The position numbers and the translations under genes are program-made. The notes beneath the pieces were generated by a model that was not told where the DNA came from, made no database searches, and was given only the letters and a program-made list of their open reading frames with translations. From Terriglobia bacterium (GTDB lineage: Bacteria; Acidobacteriota; Thermoanaerobaculia; Thermoanaerobaculales; Thermoanaerobaculaceae), in assembly GCA_020073245.1 (NCBI GenBank), contig JAIQFQ010000005.1, positions 54,181 through 118,180 on the forward strand: 64,000 nucleotides of DNA, read 5' to 3'. Position 1 is the first letter of the stretch, and each line of letters starts with the position of its first letter. Of the stretch, positions 40,519-52,872 are shown in pieces.

Positions 40519-41631
40519 ATGGTGTCCTTTGAGCCCGCGCCCGCCCTGCCGATCTTGGCAGAACTCAAGCAGGCCAGCGAACGCTGGGTGCGGAGGGAAC
40601 GCGCCCGGGCCCGGCTCGGCACCGGGGTGGCGATGCTCGATGAGCAGCTGGGAGGCGGGTGGCCGCAGGGGAAGGTGGGCGAGCTGGTGGGGTCGGTTTC
40701 CTCGGGCCGTTCGGCGGTGGCCGCGGCCACGGTGGCGGCGGCGACCGCCCGCGGTGAGGTGACGGCATGGCTCGACCCCACGGACGCCTTCGACCCCGCC
40801 TCCGCGGCGGCCTCGGGGGTGGACCTCGCCCGGGTGCTTTGGGTTCGCCCGCGCGGTTTCGGGGAGACCGTGCGCGCCGCAGAGCTGGTGCTGGAGACCG
40901 GCGGGTTCACCGTCGTGGTCCTCGACCTCGGAACGGCCGTGCGCGCGGTGTCGAGCCGTGGCGAGGTTCGGGAGCGCAGGGGCGCGCTGAGCCTGCGGCT
41001 GGCGCGGGCGGTCGAGCGGGCAAGCGCGGTGGCCCTCGTGCTGGCCGAGCGCCCCTGGGCGGGGACGCTGGCCGGTGCGACGGTGGTGTTGCGGCGCGGC
41101 GAGGTGTGCTGGGGCGGCGCCCGCGGCGGGCCGCGGTGGCTCGAAGGCCGTGCTTTGAAGCCGCAGGTGGAGCGCGGCGGAGCCCGCTGGATGGGGGCGA
41201 ACGGCGCGAGCGGGAATTCACTTCCCGCGAGCGCGGGGGGCACGGGGGGGCAGGAGGTGGCGGGTGGGGGGTGGAGTGCCACCGGCCCCCCCGCAACGGA
41301 TTGTGCGGAGCCGGTGGCCGGTGGTCGGTGGCCGGCAGGACGAGACACGTGGTCCGTGGACCGTGGTCCGTGGTCCGCCAAGACGGAGACAGCAGAGTCG
41401 TCGCCCGAAGTCCGTGTCATTGCGAGGAGCCCCGGTTTCACCGGGGCGACGAAGCAATCCCGGTGTTCCTCCCCCGCGTGCGGGGGAGGCGAGGTGGGGG
41501 TGGCGCGAACTGCCGCCTGCGCCCTCACCCCGGCCCTCTCCCGCACGCGGGAGAGGGTGAACGACCAGGGCGGGGACAAGCCCAGCCCCACCACCGACGA
41601 GACCGGCGTCGAGGCGGCACTTGGAGCGTGA
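40519..41631 (+). CDS. imuA: ImuA-like RecA-fold protein with a repeat-derived tail
   Basis: 370 aa from the ATG at 40519. Residues about 1-225 form the RecA-like ImuA/SulA-type core: TGVAMLDEQLGGGWPQGKVGELVGSVSSGRSAVAA (degenerate Walker A), FTVVVLDLG, SLRLARAVERASAVALVLAERPW. From about residue 230 the frame runs through repeats, giving a Gly/Pro/Arg-rich tail (to 41631) unlike ImuA. ImuA recruits and regulates ImuB/DnaE2 in error-prone synthesis. Six bases separate it from imuB. Confidence 0.8.
   Translation: MVSFEPAPALPILAELKQASERWVRRERARARLGTGVAMLDEQLGGGWPQGKVGELVGSVSSGRSAVAAATVAAATARGEVTAWLDPTDAFDPASAAASGVDLARVLWVRPRGFGETVRAAELVLETGGFTVVVLDLGTAVRAVSSRGEVRERRGALSLRLARAVERASAVALVLAERPWAGTLAGATVVLRRGEVCWGGARGGPRWLEGRALKPQVERGGARWMGANGASGNSLPASAGGTGGQEVAGGGWSATGPPATDCAEPVAGGRWPAGRDTWSVDRGPWSAKTETAESSPEVRVIARSPGFTGATKQSRCSSPACGGGEVGVARTAACALTPALSRTRERVNDQGGDKPSPTTDETGVEAALGA
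41309..41560. repeat. Repeats inside the imuA tail
   Basis: In order: CCGGTGG-type 7-base units (41309-41340), CGTGGTC-type units (41345-41380), a CATTGCGAGGAG element (41416-41460), a GCGGGGGAGG palindrome, and the CTCTCCCGCACGCGGGAGAG palindrome (41536-41556). All are read in frame. Confidence 0.7.
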
Positions 41632-41637
41632 TGACCC

Positions 41638-43167
41638 ATGAGGATCGCGTGCCTCTGGGTCCCCGACTTCCTTCTGCAGGCGCTACGACGCAGTGCGCCC
41701 GAGCTCGCCGAGGCGCCGCTCGGGATCGCGGCCGGACCGCTGCCCCGCGACGTGATCGTGGCTGTTTCGGCGGAGGCTGTCGAGCTCGGCGTGCGCCCCG
41801 GCATGACCGCCGCGCAGGCGCGCCAGGTGGCGCCGGCGGCGCTGGTGCGGGTGACGCCGCCACCGGTAGCGGCCGCGGCGGACGAGGCGCTCGCCGACGC
41901 CGCGGCCGGTTTCTCGCCGCGGGTCAAGCGTCACCTGCCCGGCGAGGTCCTCCTCGACGCCGGCGGTCTCCTTCCGCGCTTCGGCCGTGAGGAAACCATC
42001 GCCCACGAGCTCCTGCGCGCCTGCCGCCACGTCGGCCTGGAAGCCCGCGTCGGCATCGCCTCCAATCTCGGAGTCGCCAGGGTCGCGGCACGAGTGGACG
42101 AGGTCGCGGTCGTGCGGGCGGGGGAGGAGCGATCGTTCATGGCCCCGCTGCCTCTCGAGCTGCTGCAGCCCGCTCCGGAGCTGGAGGCGATGCTGGCGCG
42201 CTGGGGGCTCGCCACGGCCGGGGAGCTGGCGCGGCTGCCGCGGCGCGAGGTCGGGCTGCGGCTCGGTCCGGCAGGCGTGGCACTCCACCGGCTCGCTTCC
42301 GGCGAGGAGACAGGGGCTTTCATCCCCGATCCGCTCCAGGAGGTGCTGCGGGAGGGGGTCGAGTTCGACGACCCCCTTGGTTTGCTCGAGCCGTTCCTGT
42401 TCGTGGCGAACGGCATCCTCGCCCGCCTCGCCCAGCGGCTGGAGCTGCGCGGCGAGGGATTTGCCGAGGTCCTGCTCGAGCTGCGCCTCGAGGGGGCAGG
42501 GCATCGTGAGGTCAGGCTCAAGCTCGTGGCGCCGACGCGCGACGTGCCGGCGGTGCTGGCGCTCGCCCGGCTGCAGCTCGAGGCGCACCCGCCGGGGGCG
42601 CCGGTGGAAGGGGCGGCGGCGCTTGTCACGCCTGGTCGGGTGAGGCTTGCCCAGGGCTCGCTGTTCGGCGCCCCGATGCCGGCGCCGGGGAGGCTCTCGA
42701 CAACCCTCGCGCGTCTCGCCGCGCTGGTCGGGCCCGAGCGGGTCGGCGCCCCGGCGGTCCCAGACACCCATCGCCCCGGCGTGTGGACGCTCGCCCCGTT
42801 CGTGTTGGGAGAAGACCGTGGATCGTGGATCGTGGATCGTGGGTCGTCCCGCCCGCCCACAGGCTCCGCTTCTCGAACCACGAACCACGAACCACGAACC
42901 ACGCCTCACCCGGTTTTGCGGGCATTCCGGCCGCCGCGCGAGGCGAGGGTGGACGCGGTCAACGGCCGGCCGGTGGTGGTGTGGGTGGAGGCACTGGGCG
43001 GGATCGTCGTCGGCTGGGCCGGCCCGTACCGGTTCGTCGGCGAGTGGTGGGATGACGAGCCGTTCGCGCGCGAGGACTTCGACGTCGCCACCACCGACGG
43101 TTCCCTCCTTCGCGTCTACTTCGACCGCCTCGATCGCCGCTGGTTTGTCGATGGGATCTATGACTGA
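41638..43167 (+). CDS. imuB: ImuB, inactive Y-family polymerase homologue
   Basis: 509 aa. ImuB-type start MRIACLWVPDFLLQAL; Y-family palm without a full acidic triad (LLDAGGLLPRFGREETI). The thumb has LARWGLATAGELARLPRREVGLRLGPAG and the little-finger domain follows. The C-terminus ends WWDDEPFAREDFDVATTDGSLLRVYFDRLDRRWFVDGIYD, the usual ImuB tail. Residues about 393-423 are encoded by repeats. ImuB binds the clamp, ImuA and DnaE2 as the mutasome hub. Confidence 0.9.
   Translation: MRIACLWVPDFLLQALRRSAPELAEAPLGIAAGPLPRDVIVAVSAEAVELGVRPGMTAAQARQVAPAALVRVTPPPVAAAADEALADAAAGFSPRVKRHLPGEVLLDAGGLLPRFGREETIAHELLRACRHVGLEARVGIASNLGVARVAARVDEVAVVRAGEERSFMAPLPLELLQPAPELEAMLARWGLATAGELARLPRREVGLRLGPAGVALHRLASGEETGAFIPDPLQEVLREGVEFDDPLGLLEPFLFVANGILARLAQRLELRGEGFAEVLLELRLEGAGHREVRLKLVAPTRDVPAVLALARLQLEAHPPGAPVEGAAALVTPGRVRLAQGSLFGAPMPAPGRLSTTLARLAALVGPERVGAPAVPDTHRPGVWTLAPFVLGEDRGSWIVDRGSSRPPTGSASRTTNHEPRTTPHPVLRAFRPPREARVDAVNGRPVVVWVEALGGIVVGWAGPYRFVGEWWDDEPFAREDFDVATTDGSLLRVYFDRLDRRWFVDGIYD
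42818..42905. repeat. 7-bp-period repeats inserted in imuB
   Basis: GGATCGT units (42819-42843) and ACCACGA units (42877-42902) about 35 bases apart. They add about 30 residues (WIVDRGSS, then TTNHEPRTT) between the little-finger region and the conserved C-terminus, and keep the frame. Confidence 0.75.
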
Positions 43168-43189
43168 TCGCTTGTCACTCCGCAGCAGG

Positions 43190-43380
43190 TTCCTCCCCCC
43201 TGCGGGGGGAGGCCAGGAGGGGGTTCTGCCAGACGTTGCCTGCAAAAGGCCCTCACCCCAGCCCTCTCCCGCACGCGGGAGAGGGAGCCTCCAAGAAGAC
43301 GATGCACGTGTCAGTACCTCGCAGGTGCGACCTCATTACCTCCCCCCGCAGGGGGGAGGCCAGGAGGGGGCCCACTCCCC
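43190..43380. repeat. Palindromic repeats downstream of imuB
   Basis: CCCCCCTGCGGGGGGAGGCC at about 43196 and again at 43342, and the CTCTCCCGCACGCGGGAGAG palindrome at about 43259. Same types as inside imuA and dnaE2. Confidence 0.65.
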
Positions 43381-43387
43381 TGAGCGA

Positions 43388-43768
43388 GTGTCAAGGGCGC
43401 GATACCTGCGAAAGCACATGACGGAAGCGGAGAGAATCCTGTGGGGAATGCTGCGCAGGAAGGCGACAGGCTGTAGATTCCGGCGGCAACACCCTCTGGG
43501 TCCCTACATTCTCGACTTCGTATGTTTCTCGCCCAGGCTTGTGGTCGAGGTCGATGGTGGCCAACATGCTGAGAGTGGCAGAGACGTAATCAGGGATTCC
43601 TTCCTTGCCGAGCAGGGGTATCGGGTCCTGCGATTCTGGAACAACGAGGTTCTGAGCAACATCGGCGGGGTGCTTGTGGTGATCATGAAGGCGCTGGCAG
43701 CACCCTCGCCCCAGCCCTCTCCCGCGTGCGGGAGAGGGAGCCTTGCCTGGCGGACACGACTGCCGTGA
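43388..43768 (+). CDS. DUF559 endonuclease-like protein
   Basis: 126 aa from a GTG; the conserved part starts near RARYLRKHMTEAERILWGMLR. It continues FRRQHPLGPYILDFVCFSPRLVVEVDGGQHAE and GYRVLRFWNNEVLSN, the Vsr/PD-(D/E)XK-like DUF559 core with Asp and Glu-x-Asp. Both sides, and the C-terminal codons, are palindromic repeats. It interrupts the imuB-dnaE2 junction and is probably a guest gene. Confidence 0.8.
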   Translation: MSRARYLRKHMTEAERILWGMLRRKATGCRFRRQHPLGPYILDFVCFSPRLVVEVDGGQHAESGRDVIRDSFLAEQGYRVLRFWNNEVLSNIGGVLVVIMKALAAPSPQPSPACGRGSLAWRTRLP

Positions 43769-43884
43769 CTCATCTGCGGATCGTCGGTCCACCTGTACAC
43801 GACCTCGAAGCAGCTGAAGATCAAAGTGCGAAACTCGGACTACGAACTCGGAGCACGAGGGGGCACTCTGTTCCGGCAAGGCGC

Positions 43885-47838
<3,954 letters not shown>

Positions 47839-47841
47839 GAG

Positions 47842-48140
47842 ACCGGGCACCGGGGTCCGGGCACCGGGCACCGCAGAGGCGTGGCCGGTCATCGGTGGCC
47901 GGTGGCCGGTAGAGACCGTGGATCGTGGTCCGCAGGGACGGAGACGACAAGATGGTCGTTACGGAGTCCCTGTCATTGCGAGGAGGGCCGCCGCAGGCGG
48001 ACCGACGAAGCAATCTCGCGGCCATCGCGAGACCGTCCTGTCGCCACGATGGTGCCGGTGTCTCTGCTGACACGGCGGGGGGGAGAAGGACCGAGATTGC
48101 TTCGTCGTGGCACCACTGGCGCCACTCCTCGCAATGACAG
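47842..48140. repeat. Repeat cluster after dnaE2
   Basis: CCGGGCA units (47843-47873), CCGGTGG units (47883-47908), GACCGTGG units, then two CATTGCGAGGAG elements in inverted order (47971-48016 and 48088-48139) able to form one long hairpin. No gene is visible between 47839 and 48220. Confidence 0.7.
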
Positions 48141-48220
48141 CCGGTTGGGGGCTACTGTTGCCTCGTCTTCACCGGGGCTTCACACCTGCGGGCCACTCTC
48201 CTCAAGGGAGGCGGATCGCC

Positions 48221-48670
48221 ATGGCTCAGCTCCCCCCGGCCAGCCAACTCGTGGAGCGGTTGTTCGGGCCGATCGAGGACCGGGAAACCGCGCGGCGTCT
48301 CGCGCGCGACCTCGGCACCGGCCTGCTGATCGTCGCAGCGGTGCAGGCGACGGTCGCGCTCGGCTACGGGCGCGACGCGCTCGCGGACGCGGCGCTCTTC
48401 GCCGTCTCCGGCGCGCTCGTGTGGGCGACGGCGAGCCGTCTCGCTGCAATGCTCGCGCTCGTGACGGCCTGCGGCTCCGCCGCCCTCGCGATCGCCACCT
48501 TCACGCTCCACGAGCCGGCGAGCCAAGGGCGCAGCATCTTCCTCGGCCTGGTCGCTGTCTGGACCGCGGGGCGCGCGGTCGTCGCCGCGCTCGCGTACCG
48601 GCGACACTCCCGGGCCGTTCCACCGCCCGAGCCGGACGGCGGGGGACCGCCGGCCGCTCCTCGCTCCTGA
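48221..48670 (+). CDS. Membrane protein, unknown function
   Basis: 149 aa from an ATG with AAGGGAGGCGG upstream. Three to four hydrophobic helices between residues about 30 and 125, then a Pro-rich tail. No family recognised. Confidence 0.6.
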   Translation: MAQLPPASQLVERLFGPIEDRETARRLARDLGTGLLIVAAVQATVALGYGRDALADAALFAVSGALVWATASRLAAMLALVTACGSAALAIATFTLHEPASQGRSIFLGLVAVWTAGRAVVAALAYRRHSRAVPPPEPDGGGPPAAPRS

Positions 48671-48844
48671 GCGCCCGACGGAGGCGCGGCGGCGAGCGTA
48701 GAATGCTCGAGACGACGCCCACGGCAACGCACGTGAATCGAGAAGTCTTTGCTACTCATTGTGTTGGCGATCGATCCACCGGCGGCAGCTTGTTCTCAGG
48801 CGCAGCGTCGCTGCGCGGCCGGCAGGCGGGCGTCGGATCCATCC

Positions 48845-49516
48845 GTGTTCACCTACTACTCTGAGCGGCTCTCCGCGGACCGCCTCGAGCGCTGCTATGC
48901 ACTCGCACCGCCGGCGATCCAGCGCTATCTGGAGGCGGAGATCCTCCACATTCTGCGCGCGATCCGCCCGGGCGACCGGGTGCTCGAACTCGGCTGCGGG
49001 TACGGCCGAGTCCTCGCCCGGCTCGCGCCCGAGGCCTCGCTCGTCGTCGGCATCGACGTCTCGCTGCCGAGCCTCGCACTCGCGGCGAGCGTGTCGGAGC
49101 GCCACCGGCTGTTCCGGCTCGCGGCGATGGACGCGGTTGCGCTGGGCTTCCGGCCGGGGTCCTTCGACCTCGTCTGCTGCCCGCAGAACGGGATCTCCGC
49201 ATTTCACGTCGACCAGCGAAAGCTGCTCGAATCGGCGGTTCGGGCGGTGGCGTCCGGAGGCAGGGTTCAGCTCTTCAGCTATGCCGTCCAGCTGTGGGAG
49301 GAGCGCCTCGCGTGGTTTCGCCTCCAGGCCGCGGAGGGGCTCGTGGGCGAGATCGACGAGGCCGCCACGGGCAACGGCACGATCGTCTGCCGAGACGGGT
49401 TCACGGCGACGACCGTCTCCCGCGAGCGCTTCGCCGAGCTGGCGCGCGGGCTCGGACGCTCGTTCTCGGTGAGCATCCTCGACCACGCGAGCGTCGTGTG
49501 CGAGATCAACGTGTAG
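48845..49516 (+). CDS. Class I SAM-dependent methyltransferase
   Basis: 223 aa from a GTG; an earlier in-frame TTG at 48749 would add a Cys/Arg-rich stretch that looks non-conserved. Motif I VLELGCGYGRVLARLAPEA, motif II-like GIDVSLPSLALA, then FDLVCCPQNGISAF. It probably methylates a small molecule. It ends 100 bases before intI and shares its direction. Confidence 0.8.
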   Translation: MFTYYSERLSADRLERCYALAPPAIQRYLEAEILHILRAIRPGDRVLELGCGYGRVLARLAPEASLVVGIDVSLPSLALAASVSERHRLFRLAAMDAVALGFRPGSFDLVCCPQNGISAFHVDQRKLLESAVRAVASGGRVQLFSYAVQLWEERLAWFRLQAAEGLVGEIDEAATGNGTIVCRDGFTATTVSRERFAELARGLGRSFSVSILDHASVVCEINV

Positions 49517-49616
49517 CGATGTCGTGCTGCGATGAACAGCCGTGCGCCTTGACGTCGCCCGGACGGAGATCGAGAATAGAGTCACCGTTCACGCAATCTC
49601 GGGAAGGAGTGTACGT

Positions 49617-50636
49617 ATGGAACCCCCGATCAGCGTGAAGGTCGTCCGGATGCTCCAGAACGCAAGGGACCCGCAACCGCCGCGCCTGCTCGACCGCGTC
49701 CGCGCCGCGCTGCGCGCGAGGCACTACTCGTACCGCACCGAGCAAGCGTACGTCGGCTGGATCCGCCGTTTCATCGTGTTCAACGGCAAGCGCCACCCCA
49801 GGGACATGGGCGACGTCGAGATCAACACGTTCCTGTCGCACCTCGCCACCGAGGGACATGTGGCCGCCTCGACCCAGAACCAGGCGCTCGCCGCGCTGCT
49901 GTTCCTCTACCAGGACGTGCTCGGCATGCGCGTGCCGTGGCTCGAGTGCCTCGTGCGCGCGCGCAAGCCCGCCCGCCTCCCGGTCGTCCTCAGCCGGGAC
50001 GAGGTGAAGCGCCTCCTTGCCGGCGTGCAGGGGACGCCGAACCTGATCTGCCGCCTCCTGTACGGCACCGGGATGCGCCTCCTGGAGGGGCTGCGGCTCC
50101 GCGTCAAGGACGTCGACTTCGAGCGCAACGAAATCATCGTCCGCGAAGGGAAGGGCGACAAGGACCGGCGCACCGTACTCCCCGCTTCGCTGCGGGCGCC
50201 GCTCGAGGAGCACCTTGCCGGCGTTCGCGCGCTCCACGACGCGGACCTCGCTGCCGGGGCAGGGAGCGTACGGCTGCCGGGCGCGCTCGCGACGAAGTAC
50301 CCGAGCGCCCCGCGCGAGTGGCCGTGGCAGTGGGTGTTCCCGGCCAGAAACCTCTGGCGCGACGAGGCAACGGGCGCGCTCATGCGCCACCACCTGCACG
50401 AGAGCGCCGTTCAGAAGGCGGTGCGGGCCGCAGTAGTACAGGCCGGTTTCACGAAGCCCGTGGGCTGCCACACGCTGCGGCACTCGTTCGCGACTCACCT
50501 GCTCGAGGACGGCTACGACATCCGGACGATCCAGGAGCTGCTGGGGCACAAGGACGTCTCGACGACCATGATCTACACCCATGTCCTCAACAGGGTCGGC
50601 GGGCGGGGCGTGCGCAGCCCGGTGGACCGCCTGTGA
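49617..50636 (+). CDS. intI: Integron integrase
   Basis: 339 aa, ATG with GGAAGGAG upstream; a GTG at 49542 is also in frame. Tyrosine recombinase with R154 (GTGMRLLEG), K179 (GKGDKDR), H285-x-x-R288 ([12 protein letters not shown]), H311 ([15 protein letters not shown]) and nucleophile Y320. The extra IntI-only patch [23 protein letters not shown] (residues about 224-245) separates it from XerC/D. It inserts and excises circular cassettes at attI/attC. It points the same way as the array, so attI lies behind its 3' end. Confidence 0.95.
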   Translation: MEPPISVKVVRMLQNARDPQPPRLLDRVRAALRARHYSYRTEQAYVGWIRRFIVFNGKRHPRDMGDVEINTFLSHLATEGHVAASTQNQALAALLFLYQDVLGMRVPWLECLVRARKPARLPVVLSRDEVKRLLAGVQGTPNLICRLLYGTGMRLLEGLRLRVKDVDFERNEIIVREGKGDKDRRTVLPASLRAPLEEHLAGVRALHDADLAAGAGSVRLPGALATKYPSAPREWPWQWVFPARNLWRDEATGALMRHHLHESAVQKAVRAAVVQAGFTKPVGCHTLRHSFATHLLEDGYDIRTIQELLGHKDVSTTMIYTHVLNRVGGRGVRSPVDRL

Positions 50637-50845
50637 GTCCCGCGGGCCGCAACCCGAGATACCGCCGTCAGCAGGGGGCAAGAACGGGCCGGGTGTCAGA
50701 ATGGCGCAGTTCCGAGATCACCGCGCGCCCGGATTATGCAGCAGTATTAGTCCCCGTTTTCCCGGCGGTGACCAGAGGGGCACCTCAACGAAATGATGAT
50801 ACTCTTGAAGCACTTCGGAGGTCTTCATGACTCTATTACCATCGA
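50637..50845. other. Spacer between intI and attI
   Basis: No gene. The expected place for a cassette promoter (Pc). TTGAAG at 50805 with a TATT-type box about 20 bases on is only a weak candidate. Confidence 0.35.
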
Positions 50846-50908
50846 GCAAACCGAGCCTCCGAGTCTCGGTTTGCCCGTTTCCATTAGTCCATCTAATCCG
50901 CGTTAGGC
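50846..50908 (+). repeat. attI site
   Basis: Hairpin stem GCAAACCGAG (50846-50855) and CTCGGTTTGC (50865-50874), then AGTCCATCTAATCCGC and the core GTTAGGC (50902-50908). The CTAA/TTAG boxes form a simple site. It is directly before the first cassette and repeated on the other strand at 22208-22270. Confidence 0.8.
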
Positions 50909-50950
50909 CGAGCCACCGAAGTCAAACAAGCGAGCACAGGTGAGGCGGCG

Positions 50951-51214
50951 ATGAACGTTCTCGCCCTCGTCGCCGGCGCCATCGCCGTTGGAGCTGCAGC
51001 CGCCACAGCACTGGTGCTGGCGAGGTACATGCCAGCTAGCCCTACTTGGCGCAGGCTGAGGGTTGCCGTGTACCTAGTACTCGCCGCTGCGGGAGTCGTC
51101 AGGGTGGTGCAGACTGCTGGCAGCAACCCCCGAATGGCCATCTTCTACGCAGGTCTAGCGGCGTTCGTTGGCGCATTGGCGTACGCTGCCTCCAAGCGTC
51201 CGTCTCTTGAGTAG
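50951..51214 (+). CDS. Cassette 1: small membrane protein
   Basis: 87 aa, AGGTGAGG before the ATG. Three hydrophobic helices (VAGAIAVGAAAATALVLA, VYLVLAAAGVVRVV, FYAGLAAFVGALAYAA). Position 1, next to attI, is usually the best expressed. Function unknown. Confidence 0.6.
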   Translation: MNVLALVAGAIAVGAAAATALVLARYMPASPTWRRLRVAVYLVLAAAGVVRVVQTAGSNPRMAIFYAGLAAFVGALAYAASKRPSLE

Positions 51215-51234
51215 ATCGTCGTTTGGTGGGGCCG

Positions 51235-51361
51235 GCCTAACCCGCGCTTGCAGTGGACCGGCCACACGGCCGGCAGGTTTGGTGGTCGTAAGGTGTCGAG
51301 GGGTAGGCTACTCCTATGCGAAAGGTGAAAGTGGCCGGCCCACTGAAGCGCAGCGTTAGGC
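51235..51361 (+). repeat. attC 1 (127 bp)
   Basis: GCCTAAC ... GTTAGGC with arms CGCTTGCAGTGGACCGGCCA and GTGGCCGGCCCACTGAAGCG. Type shared with attC 6 and 16. Confidence 0.9.
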
Positions 51362-51396
51362 TGACCGACGAGAGCGGAAGGCTGTGAGGAGACGCC

Positions 51397-51597
51397 TTGG
51401 CTGATTATTCCTGGGGGCCGTATTCGAAGATCGCTCCAGCGGGTTTTGCTGGGCTTCTCCTGGTCGTCCTCGTGGTGGTCGGAACTGCCTCTCTTTTCCC
51501 GTTCCACGAGGTCCTCATCGCGGGCAGCATCATCCTTGGCGTGTCCGCTGGCCTCGCGGTCGTCTTGTACCGATTCCGCTCTCGGTCGTCGGGCTAG
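51397..51597 (+). CDS. Cassette 2: small membrane protein
   Basis: 66 aa, TTG start with TGAGGAGA upstream. Two helices (GFAGLLLVVLVVVGTASLF and VLIAGSIILGVSAGLAVVLY) joined by a short loop. Function unknown. Confidence 0.55.
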   Translation: MADYSWGPYSKIAPAGFAGLLLVVLVVVGTASLFPFHEVLIAGSIILGVSAGLAVVLYRFRSRSSG

Positions 51598-51651
51598 TGC
51601 CATGACCAAGGTCCGTGCTGGCTATCAGACGCGTGGCGCAGTTTGGCGGCA

Positions 51652-51749
51652 GCCTAACAGCGCGTTGCAGCCGCCCCACTCGGCTGTCACGCCGCGTGCA
51701 GGAGCACGCGTCTCGCCAGCCGGCGGGCGACTGAACGCGAGCGTTAGGC
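51652..51749 (+). repeat. attC 2 (98 bp)
   Basis: GCCTAAC ... GTTAGGC. The 98-bp type, with GCGTTGCAGCCGCCCCACTC and GCCAGCCGGCGGGCGACTGAACGC-like arms (shown here in part). Confidence 0.9.
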
Positions 51750-51769
51750 TGCTCAAGGTGAAGAGAGTG

Positions 51770-52168
51770 ATGAAACTGGTTTCGATGCTGGTTCCCGCGG
51801 TGCTCGGCACTGGGTGCCTGGTACACTCGAACCTCCCGCCGAAGGTCACACAGGCGACAGTGCGCTTGGTCGTTCCTGGAATGAGGCCCGAGCAAGTCCG
51901 GGCGATCCTTGGTGCTCCTGTGGATGTACAAGACACGTCCTTCCAGAGCCCAGGGCCATTCGTTCATCAGCTGACCTACGCGTACTTCAAGCGCCTGCCT
52001 GACCCGTGGTACCGATACCCCATGCTGTGGGTGCACTTCCAGGGGGGCGTAGTGAGCAGCGTCTACGCGAAACGACACGCGTTCTGGGACAGCGAGGGAG
52101 TCTACGGCAGCGACTCGTCTCGCAACTGGGAGCGCCCGGAGTTCGGCCGGTGGTTCCCGCGGGAGTAG
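51770..52168 (+). CDS. Cassette 3: BamE/SmpA-like lipoprotein
   Basis: 132 aa from the ATG at 51770 (a GTG at 51758 is also possible). N-terminal signal with Cys in LGTGC, a weak lipobox. Then VRLVVPGMRPEQVRAILGAPVDVQDTSF and YAYFKRLPDPWYRYPMLWVHFQGGVVSSVY, the BamE fold: the G-M-x-x-x-Q-V-x-x-I-L-G-x-P motif followed by strands. BamE is part of the outer-membrane assembly machine; cassette versions may just be lookalikes. Confidence 0.7.
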   Translation: MKLVSMLVPAVLGTGCLVHSNLPPKVTQATVRLVVPGMRPEQVRAILGAPVDVQDTSFQSPGPFVHQLTYAYFKRLPDPWYRYPMLWVHFQGGVVSSVYAKRHAFWDSEGVYGSDSSRNWERPEFGRWFPRE

Positions 52169-52200
52169 GGTGCAGGCATGCGGCGAGAATTGAGAGAGCA

Positions 52201-52298
52201 GCCTAACAAGCCGTTGCAGCCGTCCCACTCGGCTGTCACGCCGCGTGCGGGCGCACGCGTCGCGCCAGCCGGCGGGCGGCTGAACGGCGGCGTTAGAC
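52201..52298 (+). repeat. attC 3 (98 bp)
   Basis: GCCTAAC ... GTTAGAC, 98-bp type. The odd right core GTTAGAC belongs to cassette 4 and pairs with its own left core. Confidence 0.9.
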
Positions 52299-52325
52299 CG
52301 CAAGGAGCCCAGCAAGGAGGCACCG

Positions 52326-52610
52326 TTGAAGAAGAAGAAGCAGCAGGAGGAAAAGACAACCGATTGGCTCTCTGTGATAGGCAAGTCGCTTGCCTTCTTG
52401 TGCCTCTCGGAGGCAGACTTGCGCGACAAGGGGTTGCTTCCGCAGGCGAACCTGCTTCAGGCGCTCGGTCTGTCCAGAGCGGATGCAGCCCGAATTCTGG
52501 GGACTAGTTCGGAGTCGCTCCGCGTCCTCCAGGCGCAGGCAAAGGCCAGGGGCGCAAAAAGGAGGGGCAGTGCCCGCAAGACAAAAGCCACGGCGAAGTC
52601 GGGACGGTGA
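52326..52610 (+). CDS. Cassette 4, gene 1: small HTH protein
   Basis: 94 aa. Lys-rich start (MKKKKQQEEK), then a helix-turn-helix like sigma-factor region 4: LLQALGLSRADAARILGTSSESLRVLQAQAKAR. A basic tail follows. It resembles the next gene's product and is probably a paralog. First of three genes upstream of a TIR-like protein; a role in sensing or regulation is inferred. Confidence 0.7.
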   Translation: MKKKKQQEEKTTDWLSVIGKSLAFLCLSEADLRDKGLLPQANLLQALGLSRADAARILGTSSESLRVLQAQAKARGAKRRGSARKTKATAKSGR

Positions 52611-52623
52611 AGCTGATACTGGA

Positions 52624-52860
52624 ATGAACGGACAGGTTGGCGGAGACCTGAGCCGAATCGCGAATCTGTTGGCATTGCTCCTCGTGAAGGGCGAGAGTCA
52701 AACGGACAAGATTCTCACCCTCACCGCAGCCGGATTCTCTGGAGCTGAGATTGCTACCCTGCTCGCGACAACTCCAAACACTGTCGCCGTGACCGTGTAT
52801 CAGAGCAAGAAGAAGGCTGGCAAGCGCAGCAAGAAACAGCCCGCGAAGAGCAGGGAGTAA
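52624..52860 (+). CDS. Cassette 4, gene 2: sigma-region-4-like HTH protein
   Basis: 78 aa from the ATG at 52624. RIANLLALLLVKGESQTDKILTLTAAGFSGAEIATLLATTPNTVAVTVYQSKKKA has the HTH of sigma-70 region 4 (G-F/L-S-x-x-E-I/A-A-x-L-L-x-T-x-x-T-V). No core-binding region 2, so it is not a sigma factor. 13 bases after gene 1 and 12 before the TIR gene, so one operon. Confidence 0.75.
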   Translation: MNGQVGGDLSRIANLLALLLVKGESQTDKILTLTAAGFSGAEIATLLATTPNTVAVTVYQSKKKAGKRSKKQPAKSRE

Positions 52861-52872
52861 CGGTAGGAACTC

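Noticed and set aside
52624..52860. True sigma factor
   Set aside because: Only a region-4-like HTH is present; region 2, needed for core and -10 binding, is missing.
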